DNA of 38,289 bases from Lachnospiraceae bacterium (GCA_017619975.1 JAFZRH010000036.1:1-38289), one strand, 5' to 3'. Shown: positions 22,750 through 32,097, counted from the stretch's first letter. The notes: generated by a model not told the origin, from the letters alone. Numbers and translations are program-made.

Positions 22750-24402
22750 ATGCAGAAAAAGCTCCTGACTATCGGAAAAATCCTTCTGCCCATCCTGGCG
22801 CTTCTGCCGGGACTGGGGCTGATCCTGTACTATATCATCGGTCCCGCGGCGGGGCACATGACCTCCGACTGCACGGATTCGCTGCGCTGGGCGCAGGCGA
22901 GCTTCCTTTCGGGACGGCTGGTCTCCGATAATTTCAGCTATGCCGGCCTCCTTCCCTTCGGCGGCAATCTGATTTTCTGGCCATTCATCGCGCTGTTCGG
23001 ATACGGTTTAAAGGCTCAGCTCTGGGGGCTGGCTCTTTTTGCCGTCCTTTTTGCGGCAGCTCTTTACTATTTCGCGCGCGGGCTTAAGCTCGGCCGGACG
23101 GCCGCCGCGGGACTTGTCTCCGTGACCATGCTGATCCTGTCTTCCGGCAGCAAGCTGCGGGAGATCATGTGGGAACATATCTTTTACTACAATCTCGGCA
23201 TTCTCTTTTTCTGCGTCGGCTTCGGTCTGATGCTCCGGATCCTGAAGCATGACCGCCTGACCGTGATCCGGCCGCGCGACAGAAGACTCTATATCTTCCG
23301 TCTGCTCTGTCTGGGTCTTTTTACCGTCCTGGCTGCGACGGACGGTCTGCAGACGCTGGTCTGTTATACCCTGCCTCTTCTGGCCGGCCTGCTGACGGAG
23401 CGTTTTCTGGACGGGGACACACCGCTTCTTTCCGCTCGGAACAGAAGGCCGTGGCTGGTCTGGAGCCTCATCCTCTTTGCCTCGGCCCTCGGCTTTCTGC
23501 TGATCCCCCTGGTCTGTCACGGCGTTCAGTCCGGTTATATGAACGGCTACTCCGCCTACACGGCCATGAGCAAATGGACGGAAAACTTCCAGAAGATCTT
23601 TTACAGCTGGGCTGTGCTGCTGGGCGTTTCGGTCAAGGACGGCGATTATTTCGTAAAGCTGGAGTCCATCGGGCAGGCGATCCGGATCTTTGGTGCGCTT
23701 TTCCTGCTGTTTTTCCCGCTGATCCTGCTCTGCCGGCTTTCCAAGCTGAAAAGCCGGGGCCTGAAGATGCTGACGGTCGGGCACGCCGCTCTGATGGCAT
23801 TCATTCTGTTCGGCTGGGTCTTCGGGCGTCTGGGCGCGGCCAACTGGCGGCTGACGCCCCTGCTCGGCACCGGGATCCTGACGACCTTCTCGGCGGCGGC
23901 GCTGGGCCTTCAGGAGAAAAAAACGGCCGCCCGTTTCGGCGCGCTGGGACTGGCCTTTCTGATCCTGCTGGCGCTTCTGCCCGCACGGGAGATCCGGAAG
24001 ATGCCGGCGGACAGCGGCCGCGACAACGCCTGGTTCACGGCCGCTGCCGAACTGAAAGCGCACGATCTGAAATACGGCTACGCGACGTTCTGGTGGTGCG
24101 AGCTGGTGACCATGCTTTCCGAAAACGAGGCGCAGGTCTCCAATATGGATATCAGCAAGGAAGGGAAGCCCGTGAAACGGACCTATCAGGATTTCCTGGA
24201 CTGCTACAAGGATAAAGATACCGACCGTTATTTCCTGCTCCTGATGGAAAGCGAAAACAAATCGCTGGCCGGCTGGCTGGAAGAGCAGCGTACAGCCGGA
24301 AATATCACGGAGGAATTTGAGTTCGCGACAAAAGAATACACCGCCGGCGGCTATTCCGGCGATAAGCTGTACGTGTATGTCTTCGCGGAAAATATCTTCT
24401 GA
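22750..24402 (+). CDS. Polytopic membrane protein, GT-C glycosyltransferase-like
   Basis: This 550-residue protein has about eleven hydrophobic segments. After TM1 a first outer loop carries acidic residues (HMTSDCTDSLRWAQASFLSGRLVSDNFSY). An outer C-terminal domain of ~130 residues (about 420-550) ends the protein. A many-TM body with an acidic motif in loop 1 and a soluble C-terminal domain is the layout of GT-C glycosyltransferases that use lipid-phosphate sugars. I cannot place it in a named family, so the function is inferred from topology and from the GtrA gene 54 bp upstream. The ATG at 22750 has GAAAGG upstream. The lipoprotein gene follows after 26 bp. Confidence 0.75.
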   Translation: MQKKLLTIGKILLPILALLPGLGLILYYIIGPAAGHMTSDCTDSLRWAQASFLSGRLVSDNFSYAGLLPFGGNLIFWPFIALFGYGLKAQLWGLALFAVLFAAALYYFARGLKLGRTAAAGLVSVTMLILSSGSKLREIMWEHIFYYNLGILFFCVGFGLMLRILKHDRLTVIRPRDRRLYIFRLLCLGLFTVLAATDGLQTLVCYTLPLLAGLLTERFLDGDTPLLSARNRRPWLVWSLILFASALGFLLIPLVCHGVQSGYMNGYSAYTAMSKWTENFQKIFYSWAVLLGVSVKDGDYFVKLESIGQAIRIFGALFLLFFPLILLCRLSKLKSRGLKMLTVGHAALMAFILFGWVFGRLGAANWRLTPLLGTGILTTFSAAALGLQEKKTAARFGALGLAFLILLALLPAREIRKMPADSGRDNAWFTAAAELKAHDLKYGYATFWWCELVTMLSENEAQVSNMDISKEGKPVKRTYQDFLDCYKDKDTDRYFLLLMESENKSLAGWLEEQRTAGNITEEFEFATKEYTAGGYSGDKLYVYVFAENIF

Positions 24403-24428
24403 AAAACAACTGTCAGAGGTAAAAACTG

Positions 24429-25169
24429 ATGTTTCAAAACAATGTAACGGCAAAAAAAGGCCGGAAGCCCCTTGCCTGGCTGCTGCTGTCACTGCTTCTT
24501 CTGGGACTGACCGGCTGCAGCATTCCGATGAAAGCGACGTCGGAAGAAGCCGGCAGCGCTGCCGGAAAAACCTCGGAAGCGGCCGGGGAAGCTTCGCAGC
24601 CGGAACCGACGTCGGGGCTTCAGACGGCTGCCCGGCAGCTTGAGGAGCGCTGGCTGAGCGGCGATTTATCCGATCTGGCGGGGTTTTATGAGCCGCAGGC
24701 GGCGGATCCGGACGAGGCAGCCAGACTTAAGGCGATCCGGGACGATTTTGCCGTCTTCGAAGAAGATTCCGGGGAGACGAAGCAGGAAGAGGGAATCTTA
24801 TCCCTGCTTCAGCCGTATACGAAGCTGCAGCTGCCGGAGATTCCGGACGGGGCGGCCTTTCCGTTAACGGTTCAGGCCGTGCTGGTGACGCCGGACCTGG
24901 CCGCTTTGCTGCAAAGTCTGCATTACGAAAGCTATGAGGATGCCGCAAAACTGACCGAAGATCTGACGGCGGCCTTACGGCAGGGGAACTATTCGGAAAG
25001 AAGCAGTACGCTGACCCTGACCCTGCTGAAGGACGGCGATACCGTTTATGCCGAACCGAACCGGGAGGCGCTGTTTGCCTTTTACGGCGGTCTGGCGGAA
25101 CTGTATATGACCGAGTATCAGAAGTTCCTGGAGGAGATCGGAAACGCGCTGGGAGGGCAGGAACCGTGA
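24429..25169 (+). CDS. Putative lipoprotein of unknown function
   Basis: This 246-residue secreted protein has a type II signal peptide (basic AKKGRK, then a Leu-rich core) ending in lipobox LTGC with C30 as the lipidated residue. A Ser/Ala/Glu-rich linker (about 31-62) leads to a mature domain with the look of small DUF lipoproteins (ARQLEERWLSGDLSDLAGFYEP, YTKLQLPEIPDGAAFPLTVQAVLVTPDLAALLQSL, then an ELYMTEYQKFLEEIG end). I cannot name its family. Its stop overlaps the start of the large secreted YD-repeat protein by 4 bp, which suggests the two act at the cell surface together. Confidence 0.82.
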   Translation: MFQNNVTAKKGRKPLAWLLLSLLLLGLTGCSIPMKATSEEAGSAAGKTSEAAGEASQPEPTSGLQTAARQLEERWLSGDLSDLAGFYEPQAADPDEAARLKAIRDDFAVFEEDSGETKQEEGILSLLQPYTKLQLPEIPDGAAFPLTVQAVLVTPDLAALLQSLHYESYEDAAKLTEDLTAALRQGNYSERSSTLTLTLLKDGDTVYAEPNREALFAFYGGLAELYMTEYQKFLEEIGNALGGQEP

Positions 25170-28100
25170 AGACAAAAACATCGAAAAGAACACGAATTTC
25201 CGCTCTTTTGTTACTGCTGATGCTGTTGTTCTCAACCGTCTTTTCCGGGCAGGCGCAGACCGCCAAAAGCCCGATGATTCCCGGCGACAGGGAGGAAGCG
25301 GGAACTCTGCTGAATGATTATGATCCGGAACGCGACGGCTATTTCGGCTATCTGCCGGTCCGCTATTACCTGGAACCATTGAATATCCAGGAGTCGGAAG
25401 TCCTTCAAAAAGACATTCCGGTCATCGTCTGGAAAAATAAAATCTTTATGACGCCGCAGGATCTGGCAACGATCACCGGGATTTCGTTTACGGAAAAGGC
25501 GGAAAAGCTGCAGTTTGTCTGGGGAGAGCGGAAGCTTGTTGTGACCCGTGATTCGGCGGAGGCCAGCTTTGTTCTCGGACCGGTGAAGCAGCCGTATCTT
25601 CAGGAGCGCTTTTTCTTATCGGTTGCCCCGTTCCGCGGGACGAATCAGTTTCTTTTTGTTCCGTTTACGGATATCTGTGCGATCATGGGGGTAGATTTAA
25701 TTGCCCAGGAGGACGGCAGAGACGGGGAGAACATCTGCTATGCCGTCAATCCGCCGCAGGAGGATGTGTACGATCTTCTGGCGGCTTTTGGGGATGAGAC
25801 GAAGCAGAAGAATTATATGTACATGTACGAGGCCGATCAGAGCGCTCTGTATCTGGCAGAGGGATCCAGCCGGACGGTCATGACGCTGGACGGCATGCTG
25901 AACGCCGATGCCGACTATTATTTATACGCATCGCTTAACGTGATCAGTACGATGGATTACCTCACCCAGTATAAGCCGAGCCGCTATATCTGGAACAAGG
26001 TGGTTCTGGGGCGGGATCCTCAAAGATCAGACATCGATAAGCAGTACTGGGATTCGATCCTGGCAGAAAGCCTGATCCGGGAGCTGTGGTTTGCCTCGGA
26101 GAGCGAGACGGTTTCGGCGGCAGAAAAAGCGGCCGATGTGATGTCCTCCGAATTGGGCATACTCTTTTATGATGATGCGGTGGCCCATTTCCTGGCTGCG
26201 AATTCTTCCGCTGCGGAGAAGGTTGGCGGCCTGATTGCTCAGCTGGAACAGGCTGTCAGCTTTAACAAGGCGAACATGAGCCCGCAGGTCTATGTGAAAT
26301 ACAATTCGATGCTGACTCGGTATAAGAATGAACTGAATGGGATCAGCACAAAATGGAGCTTCGCATTGAACGGGGTTTCCAATGTCATGAAAGGCGTGAA
26401 GACCTGCTTGTCGGCTGCCAGTGATCTGTCCGCTTTCAAAGGCCGGGACCTGGTGACGGAAGAAGGACTGAAGCGTTTTCTGGATGCAGATCATTTTAAC
26501 TATCTAAGCAGCGGCGCCGCACTGAGAATGAAAACAGAGTATACCGGCTATACAGAGGCGCCTAAAATGTATGCGTTCGCAAAGGCAATCTGGGATACCG
26601 TTACGGGTGATGCGATCGAGGCGGCGATGGGACCGGCGTCTCTCATAACCGCCGGCTTTCAGCTCGCAACAGCGATGGATCCGGTCTATCAAAAAACGCT
26701 GGATTCCATGGTCGCCTATCAAACCTCGCTTCTGTCGATCGCCATGCAGCACGAAACGTATGATCAGGCCGTGAAGCGGATCTTGAAGGACGATCGGAAG
26801 ATCCACACCGAACTCAGGGACAGTTTTCTGGACAATGAGATCTTTGCGGCTTATCTGTATTACAGGAGCTGCGCGGTGACCCGGGAACTGGTGCAGAAGG
26901 CGTTTGAATACGAGGATCCGCTGCTGGATGCGCTGTATCAGAAAACGACGCTGCTGGGAACCACTTACGGATTTCAGAAAGACGGCCGGCCGCTTTCGTA
27001 CCGGGAGCGCTTTGATGCGGTTAGGGACGGTCTGGATAGCATCATCATTGCCAATGCCGTCATCCCTCTCTATGTATCCGTGGACGGAAAGGTGCTGACC
27101 TTCGGCGACGATCAGCCGGTACCGGACGCTGTCTGCCTGGTCAGCGAGCACGGACGGCAGCGGGTGTACTTTACCGCCGACAAAAAAGGGGAATACCGCG
27201 AACTGTATATCCCCGTCTTCTGGCCGGAATACGGGATCACGGAATTTGATCCGGACTTTGACATCAACCTGTTTTTCTATTCGAAAGACGAAGAAATCGA
27301 AGGCGATGACAGCAAGAAGATCGCTTTCAAGGCCGGAGAGGCCCTTGAAGTGCCGGATGCGCATCTTTTGTGGAAGGGCTCGCTGGAAGCTGTCGTGGTG
27401 GACAAAGAAAGCGGAGAGCGGATCGAGGAACCGAAGTTCCGCCTGGAACATCTGACGCCGGAAATCTTCCGCGCATACGGGATCCCCACTGAATTCAGCG
27501 GAAAAGGGGACTGGTACGGCAACGTGATCCAGGAAGAACTGCCGCCCGGGACTTATAAAGCCGTGTTCAGCAAAGAAGGCTATGAGAGTCAGGAACTGGA
27601 GATTACGATCCAATCCGGCCAGGTGACGAAATGGCCGGAGCCGATCGAGCTGGAGAAGAAAAAAGTCTGGCTGCTGGTAGAAGAGGATTATCAGGATATC
27701 GCCAACCGCGGCCTCTGGTCATACCATCTGGATTATTCCTACGATGAAGAAGGCCGGCTGATCGAGATCGGTCCTATGCGTGCCGCGAGCAATTACTGCT
27801 ATTACGAATATGATGAGGACGGCCGGAAACGGCTGATGATCGGCGGCACCTCCGGTTCCACCTGGACGGCTGAAAAGTATACCTATGATACCGAAAACCG
27901 CCTCATCCGGGCGGATCAGTACACGCTGGACTATGAGGGCGTTTCATCCCGGGAAGACTGGAAGAACAAGACGCTTCATGAAAACGGCTGGAAAAAGTAT
28001 TACTATAACGGAGATCTGCTGGTCAAAATCGATCATTATTCCAAGGACGGGGCCTTCCAGTACGGGCAGTATTATGAATACGATGAGGATGGCAGGCTCC

Positions 28101-28423
28101 TTTGGGACATTGAAGTGGACGAAGAAGGCAAGCAGCTGGAGACCTGGCTCGGCAAGCGGTATCAGACCACGTATGAGTACAACGAAGCCGGCCAGCTCGT
28201 AAAAGAAACCTATGTCGGCTCGCGGGTCATCACGACTGTCTACGAATATGACGAAGCCGGTCAGTTGGTGAAGGAAACAAATCTGTATACCGAATACGTC
28301 AGCTATTACAGCTATGATGAATACGGGAACCGGATTGAAAAAGATACTTACAGCAAAATGGGGAAATCGCTCGCCTCGAAGACCCTGTACACCTACAAAT
28401 TGTTCCCGTTTGAAGGGGAGTGA
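25166..28423 (+). CDS. Large secreted multidomain protein with C-terminal YD repeats
   Basis: This 1085-residue exported protein starts with a signal peptide (about 1-32, a Leu-rich core ending SGQAQT). Residues ~75-180 (IPVIVWKNKIFMTPQDLATITGISF, FLFVPFTDICAIMGVDL) resemble the copper-amine-oxidase N-terminal-like domain common in Bacillota surface proteins. Residues ~200-630 are mostly helical and unrecognised. Two carboxypeptidase-regulatory/Cna-B-like beta domains follow at ~632-690 and ~738-830. The end (~856-1080) holds about eight RHS/YD-like repeats of the type YxYDExGRLI. There is no LPXTG motif, no membrane anchor and no RHS core or toxin tip, so this is not a complete Rhs toxin. 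Its start overlaps the lipoprotein gene (ATGA), so the lipoprotein may hold it at the surface. Its ligand is unknown. Confidence 0.8.
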   Translation: MKTKTSKRTRISALLLLLMLLFSTVFSGQAQTAKSPMIPGDREEAGTLLNDYDPERDGYFGYLPVRYYLEPLNIQESEVLQKDIPVIVWKNKIFMTPQDLATITGISFTEKAEKLQFVWGERKLVVTRDSAEASFVLGPVKQPYLQERFFLSVAPFRGTNQFLFVPFTDICAIMGVDLIAQEDGRDGENICYAVNPPQEDVYDLLAAFGDETKQKNYMYMYEADQSALYLAEGSSRTVMTLDGMLNADADYYLYASLNVISTMDYLTQYKPSRYIWNKVVLGRDPQRSDIDKQYWDSILAESLIRELWFASESETVSAAEKAADVMSSELGILFYDDAVAHFLAANSSAAEKVGGLIAQLEQAVSFNKANMSPQVYVKYNSMLTRYKNELNGISTKWSFALNGVSNVMKGVKTCLSAASDLSAFKGRDLVTEEGLKRFLDADHFNYLSSGAALRMKTEYTGYTEAPKMYAFAKAIWDTVTGDAIEAAMGPASLITAGFQLATAMDPVYQKTLDSMVAYQTSLLSIAMQHETYDQAVKRILKDDRKIHTELRDSFLDNEIFAAYLYYRSCAVTRELVQKAFEYEDPLLDALYQKTTLLGTTYGFQKDGRPLSYRERFDAVRDGLDSIIIANAVIPLYVSVDGKVLTFGDDQPVPDAVCLVSEHGRQRVYFTADKKGEYRELYIPVFWPEYGITEFDPDFDINLFFYSKDEEIEGDDSKKIAFKAGEALEVPDAHLLWKGSLEAVVVDKESGERIEEPKFRLEHLTPEIFRAYGIPTEFSGKGDWYGNVIQEELPPGTYKAVFSKEGYESQELEITIQSGQVTKWPEPIELEKKKVWLLVEEDYQDIANRGLWSYHLDYSYDEEGRLIEIGPMRAASNYCYYEYDEDGRKRLMIGGTSGSTWTAEKYTYDTENRLIRADQYTLDYEGVSSREDWKNKTLHENGWKKYYYNGDLLVKIDHYSKDGAFQYGQYYEYDEDGRLLWDIEVDEEGKQLETWLGKRYQTTYEYNEAGQLVKETYVGSRVITTVYEYDEAGQLVKETNLYTEYVSYYSYDEYGNRIEKDTYSKMGKSLASKTLYTYKLFPFEGE

Positions 28424-28433
28424 AAGGATTGCC

Positions 28434-29498
28434 ATGTTCCGCTATACCGTAACCGAACAGGACTATCTGAAGATGGCAAAATGGCTGCTGGTCAAACAGC
28501 GCGGGCCCAAAAGCACCGCGGTCCCGAAATTGCTTCTCAAAACGGTCGTGCAGATGGGGGCCGTCGCCTGGCTGCTGCTGACCTTTCCGGAGGAGCTCGG
28601 CTCCCTGAAATGGATTCTGATCGTCGTCTCCCTGCTGTACGCGTCGTTCGTCCTTTTCCGCTATTTCTTTTTGGACGTCCGGGCCAATATGCTGCTGATC
28701 CAGGCCAAGCGGGAGGCCGGCGCGCAGGATTTCTGGAAGGAGCACGAGCTGAAGCTGAAAGGGGACAGCCTGCAGCTCTCCTACGGAAGCGTTCGGTCGG
28801 AGATCCCGTGCCGGGAGGTTACAGAGGTGGAAGAGTGGGAGGATCTGTCTCTGATCTTAAAAGGCCGGGAGGTCTTCGAAGCGATCCCGAAACGGGTAAA
28901 AACTTCAGAAGACTGGCCGGGATTCCGGGCACAGATCCTGGAGATCGCAGACCGCGAACAGATCCGCGCGCAGGAGGAGCTTAAAAAGTCTCTGTCCGAT
29001 AAGCCGGATTTTCTGGCGCCTTTGTACCTGAGTCAGGAGGAGATGGCGGACAAGATCGTGAAGATGCAGCGGCGCGCCCTGCTCTATGTCTCCAACTGGA
29101 ATTTTTCCAGCTTTTTTGCTTTCCTGTTCCCGCTGGGACTGGCGGCTTATGCCGCTTACAGCAAATCCTGGTCGACGTTTGCCTTCTGCGCGGTCTTTTT
29201 CCTGATTCTAAATGGGAAGGTCTTCCGGCCTTTTATGCCGAACGCCCGGCAAAACGTCCGGCAGCAGCTTCTGCCGCCCGGAGAGGACGGATATCTTCTG
29301 GCATTAAAGGATAAGACGGCCTACCTGCTGACCGAGCGGAATTCCTTTACCTATCCGATGCAGAGCCTGCGCCTGACGGCCCGTCAGGCAGGGGATCTGT
29401 TCCTGTATTTCAAACAGCAGCGGATGCTGTTTGTCCCGGCCAGGTTGGCGGATGCTTTCCTCCGCGCCGCCAGAGGCGAAAAGAGCATGCGGGAATAG
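28434..29498 (+). CDS. Membrane protein with two YcxB-like units
   Basis: This 354-residue protein begins MFRYTVTEQDYLKMAKWL, typical of the YcxB-like family, which has two membrane helices followed by a small beta-rich cytoplasmic domain. The first unit has helices at about 33-48 and 56-75, then a beta domain (LKGDSLQLSYGSVRSEIPCREVTEVEEWEDLSLILKG). A second unit of the same plan starts near residue 215 (helices about 225-243 and 248-263, then a GYLLALKDKTAYLLTERNSFTYPM beta domain). The tandem form appears to come from internal duplication. Family function is unknown. I chose ATG 28434 (AAAGG upstream); the open frame begins in the previous gene. It closes the envelope cassette, 10 bp after the YD-repeat gene. 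Confidence 0.75.
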   Translation: MFRYTVTEQDYLKMAKWLLVKQRGPKSTAVPKLLLKTVVQMGAVAWLLLTFPEELGSLKWILIVVSLLYASFVLFRYFFLDVRANMLLIQAKREAGAQDFWKEHELKLKGDSLQLSYGSVRSEIPCREVTEVEEWEDLSLILKGREVFEAIPKRVKTSEDWPGFRAQILEIADREQIRAQEELKKSLSDKPDFLAPLYLSQEEMADKIVKMQRRALLYVSNWNFSSFFAFLFPLGLAAYAAYSKSWSTFAFCAVFFLILNGKVFRPFMPNARQNVRQQLLPPGEDGYLLALKDKTAYLLTERNSFTYPMQSLRLTARQAGDLFLYFKQQRMLFVPARLADAFLRAARGEKSMRE

Positions 29499-29512
29499 GC
29501 CGGAAAAATCTC

Positions 29513-29540
29513 TTGACATTCCTTGTTTTCCTGCTACAAT
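29513..29540 (+). promoter_or_regulatory. Sigma-A promoter of thrS
   Basis: TTGACA (29513-29518), a 16-nt spacer, TACAAT (29535-29540), directly upstream of the T-box leader. Confidence 0.8.
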
Positions 29541-29559
29541 AGGCCTATCCCGCAAGGGA

Positions 29560-29796
29560 TCACAAAGCGTTGAAGAGAAGAGTACGCAGGAAACGGCTTT
29601 ACCAGAGAAGGGTGCCCTGGCTGGAAGCATCCGAAAGACGGCCTGCCGAAGACCACCTCCGAGCGGCCCCAATCCGGCCCGGGTGACTCCGTGAAAGGTC
29701 AAACGAAGAGCCTCATCCCAGAGGAAACAGGGTGGAACCGCGGATTTTATTCGTCCCTGACTAGCGGCACAATGTGCCGGTCAGTCAGGGGCGTTT
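29560..29796 (+). promoter_or_regulatory. T-box riboswitch (tRNA-Thr sensing) with terminator, thrS leader
   Basis: The leader has the AGTA box (29581-29584), a stem I apical hairpin with AGAGA and a CTGGCTGGAA loop (29604-29631), and a specifier region GAAGACCACC (29648-29657) that contains ACC threonine triplets. The T-box antiterminator sequence is ACAGGGTGGAACCGCGG (29728-29744). The bulge reads TGGA, whose A would pair with discriminator U73, as expected for Gram-positive tRNA-Thr. A terminator CCCTGACT...AGTCAGGG with a TTTAT tail (29754-29796) follows. Uncharged tRNA-Thr should favour read-through. It fills the 358-bp gap before thrS. Confidence 0.95.
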
Positions 29797-29856
29797 ATAT
29801 TTCAGAGAGCCGGTCCCCGTTTGTCAGGGGAACGGATGAACAAAGGAGGAAAAAAC

Positions 29857-31785
29857 ATGAAGATCACACTCAAAGACGGAAGCGTGCGCGAATACGATCA
29901 TCCCATGCGGGCGATCGATATCGCGAAGGACATCTCCGAAGGCCTGGCCCGGATGGCCTGCCTGGCCCAGATCAACGGAGAGAACAAGGACCTGCGGACC
30001 CTGATCGATCGGGACGCGGCCTTAAGCCTTTATACCGCAAAGGACCCGGAGGGTCTGGCGGCTCTTCGTCATACCGCCAGCCACGTCATGGCACAGGCCA
30101 TCAAGCACCTGTATCCGGATGCGAAACTGGCCATCGGTCCGTCCATCGCGGAAGGCTTTTACTATGATATCGATTTTGCCCAGCCCATTTCCGTGGACGA
30201 TCTCCCGAAGATCGAAGACGAGATGAAGAAAATCGTCAAGCAGGATATTCCTCTCGAGCGCTACGAGCTGCCCCGCGAGGAAGCGATCGCCTGGGCAAAG
30301 TCCGTGGAAGAGCCGTACAAGGTCGAGCTGATCACGGATCTGCCGGAGGATGCCGCCATCAGCTTCTACAAGCAGGGCGACTTTACGGACCTGTGCGCCG
30401 GCCCGCACCTGATGAGCACGGGCAAGGTCGGCAAAGCGTACAAGCTCCTGAATCTCGCGGGCGCCTACTGGCGCGGCAGCGAGAAAAACAAGATGCTGAC
30501 CCGCATTTACGCGACGGCCTTCGCGAAAAAGGAAGAGCTGGAGGAGTACATCCAGAAGCTCGAAGAGGCCAAAAAGCGCGATCACCGCAAGCTCGGCAGG
30601 GAGCTCGGTCTCTTCATGACGGACGAGCTGGTCGGCAAGGGCATGCCCATGTTCCTGCCGAAGGGCTACACGGTCTGGCGCATCCTGGAAAATTATATCC
30701 GCGACAAGGAGATCGCGCAGGGGTATCTGCACGTTTTAACGCCCTGCATCGGTACGGTCAACCTGTACAAGACGTCCGGCCACTGGGAGCACTATCAGAA
30801 AAACATGTTCCCGGCCATGGAGGTGGAGGATGAAGTCTATGTCCTGCGTCCGATGAACTGCCCGCACCACATGCGCATCTACGCGAATCAGCCGCATTCC
30901 TACCGGAACCTGCCGGTCCGCATCGGCGAGATCGCGCACGACTTCCGCTATGAAGCCTCCGGTACGTTAAAAGGCATCGAGCGCGGCCGGCATTTCTGCC
31001 AGAACGACGCCCACCTTTTCGTGACGCCGGACCAGATCAAGGAGGAGTTTTCCAAGGTCGTGGACCTGATCTTCGATACGTACAAGGATTTCGGCATCAC
31101 GGATTACCGCTGCGTGCTGTCCCTGCGCGATCCGGCCGATACGGAAAAGTATCACCATGACGACGAGATGTGGAACACGGCCGAGAACGCCCTTCGTGAA
31201 GTCCTGAACGAGCTGAAGCTGGACTACACGGAGGAGATCGGCGAGGCGGCCTTCTACGGCCCGAAGCTGGACGTGAACGTGAAGCCCGCCGTCGGCGCGG
31301 AATATACGCTCTCTACCTGCCAGCTGGACTTCTGCCTGCCCGCCCGCTTCAACTTAACCTACATCGACAAGGACAACGTGGAGCGCACGCCCGTGGTGCT
31401 GCACCGCGCGATCCTGGGCTCTCTCGACCGTTTCATGGCCTACCTCATTGAAGAGACGATGGGCAACTTCCCGACCTGGCTGGCGCCGGTGCAGGTGAAG
31501 GTCCTGCCGATCTCGGACAAATACATGGACTACGCCGAAAAGGTGAATGCGGCGCTGGAAAACGCGGGCATCCGCGTGGAGCTGGACCGCCGCGGCGAGA
31601 AGATCGGCTACAAGATCCGCGAGGCGCAGAGCCAGAAGATCCCGTACATGCTGGTCGTGGGCCAGAAGGAAGAAGAGGACGGCACGGTCGCGGTCCGCTC
31701 CCGCGCAGGCGGTGATCTGGGCGCGCAGCCGTTAGCAGAGTTCCTGGCCAAAGTGCAGGAAGAGATCCGCATGAAAGCGCATTGA
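29857..31785 (+). CDS. thrS: Threonyl-tRNA synthetase
   Basis: This 642-residue class II synthetase charges tRNA-Thr. Domains in order: TGS at 1 to about 60 (LKDGSVREYDHPMRAIDIAKDIS); the N2 editing domain, HTASHVMAQAIKHLYPDAKLAIGPSIAEGFYYD, with the SAD/ThrS-type LCAGPHL motif; the catalytic core with zinc ligand C335 in RPMNCPHHM, FRYEASGTLKGIERGRHFCQND and the motif 3 HRAILGSLDRF; and the anticodon-binding domain, PVQVKVLPISDKYMDYAEKVNAAL. All functional parts are intact. The ATG at 29857 has AAAGGAGG upstream. The T-box leader controls it. A small membrane-protein gene follows after 21 bp. Confidence 0.98.
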   Translation: MKITLKDGSVREYDHPMRAIDIAKDISEGLARMACLAQINGENKDLRTLIDRDAALSLYTAKDPEGLAALRHTASHVMAQAIKHLYPDAKLAIGPSIAEGFYYDIDFAQPISVDDLPKIEDEMKKIVKQDIPLERYELPREEAIAWAKSVEEPYKVELITDLPEDAAISFYKQGDFTDLCAGPHLMSTGKVGKAYKLLNLAGAYWRGSEKNKMLTRIYATAFAKKEELEEYIQKLEEAKKRDHRKLGRELGLFMTDELVGKGMPMFLPKGYTVWRILENYIRDKEIAQGYLHVLTPCIGTVNLYKTSGHWEHYQKNMFPAMEVEDEVYVLRPMNCPHHMRIYANQPHSYRNLPVRIGEIAHDFRYEASGTLKGIERGRHFCQNDAHLFVTPDQIKEEFSKVVDLIFDTYKDFGITDYRCVLSLRDPADTEKYHHDDEMWNTAENALREVLNELKLDYTEEIGEAAFYGPKLDVNVKPAVGAEYTLSTCQLDFCLPARFNLTYIDKDNVERTPVVLHRAILGSLDRFMAYLIEETMGNFPTWLAPVQVKVLPISDKYMDYAEKVNAALENAGIRVELDRRGEKIGYKIREAQSQKIPYMLVVGQKEEEDGTVAVRSRAGGDLGAQPLAEFLAKVQEEIRMKAH

Positions 31786-31806
31786 AATGCAGGAAGGAAG
31801 CCTTAG

Positions 31807-32076
31807 ATGGATAAATACGGCTATAACGGTCCCGAACGCTTTCGCCCTTTAAGTCCCTGGGCTTATTTCGGCTATTCCCTGCTTTTCAGTATCCCGGTGA
31901 TCGGCTTGGTGTGTCTGATCGTTTTTGCCTTAAGCGACACCAATATCAACCGCCGCTCGTTTGCCCGCAGCTTTTTCTGCGCGCTCGTGATAGTTCTGAT
32001 CCTTGCCGTCGTTATGGGCGTTCTGGGCTTCATCCCGCGGATCATCAGCACGGTGTCGCAGACATTTGGACTGTAA
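31807..32076 (+). CDS. Small membrane protein of unknown function (89 residues)
   Basis: This protein has two membrane helices (about 20-42 and 56-82). The sequence LSPWAYFGYSLLFSIPVIGLVCLIVFALSDTNINRRSFARSFFC resembles small conserved clostridial proteins of no known function. The short linker between the helices is basic (NINRRSFAR). The ATG at 31807 has AGGAAG upstream. It lies 21 bp after thrS and 21 bp before the flavodoxin-like gene, so it is likely cotranscribed with both. Confidence 0.8.
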   Translation: MDKYGYNGPERFRPLSPWAYFGYSLLFSIPVIGLVCLIVFALSDTNINRRSFARSFFCALVIVLILAVVMGVLGFIPRIISTVSQTFGL

Positions 32077-32097
32077 AGTAAGCAGGGGAGGAATGAA

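Noticed and set aside
23008..24492. 494-codon minus-strand frame opposite the GT-C-like gene
   Set aside because: Composition is Gln/Arg/Pro-rich without domains, and it is antisense to a well-supported membrane protein in a tight operon.
25166..28423. Complete Rhs/polymorphic toxin with immunity gene
   Set aside because: There are only about eight YD-like repeats, no RHS core motif and no C-terminal toxin tip; the next gene is a YcxB-like membrane protein, not an immunity protein of known type.
29601..29603. ACC before AGAGA as the T-box specifier
   Set aside because: It lies on the 5' side of the apical hairpin; the specifier loop should be on the 3' side after a GAA motif, which is at 29648-29650.
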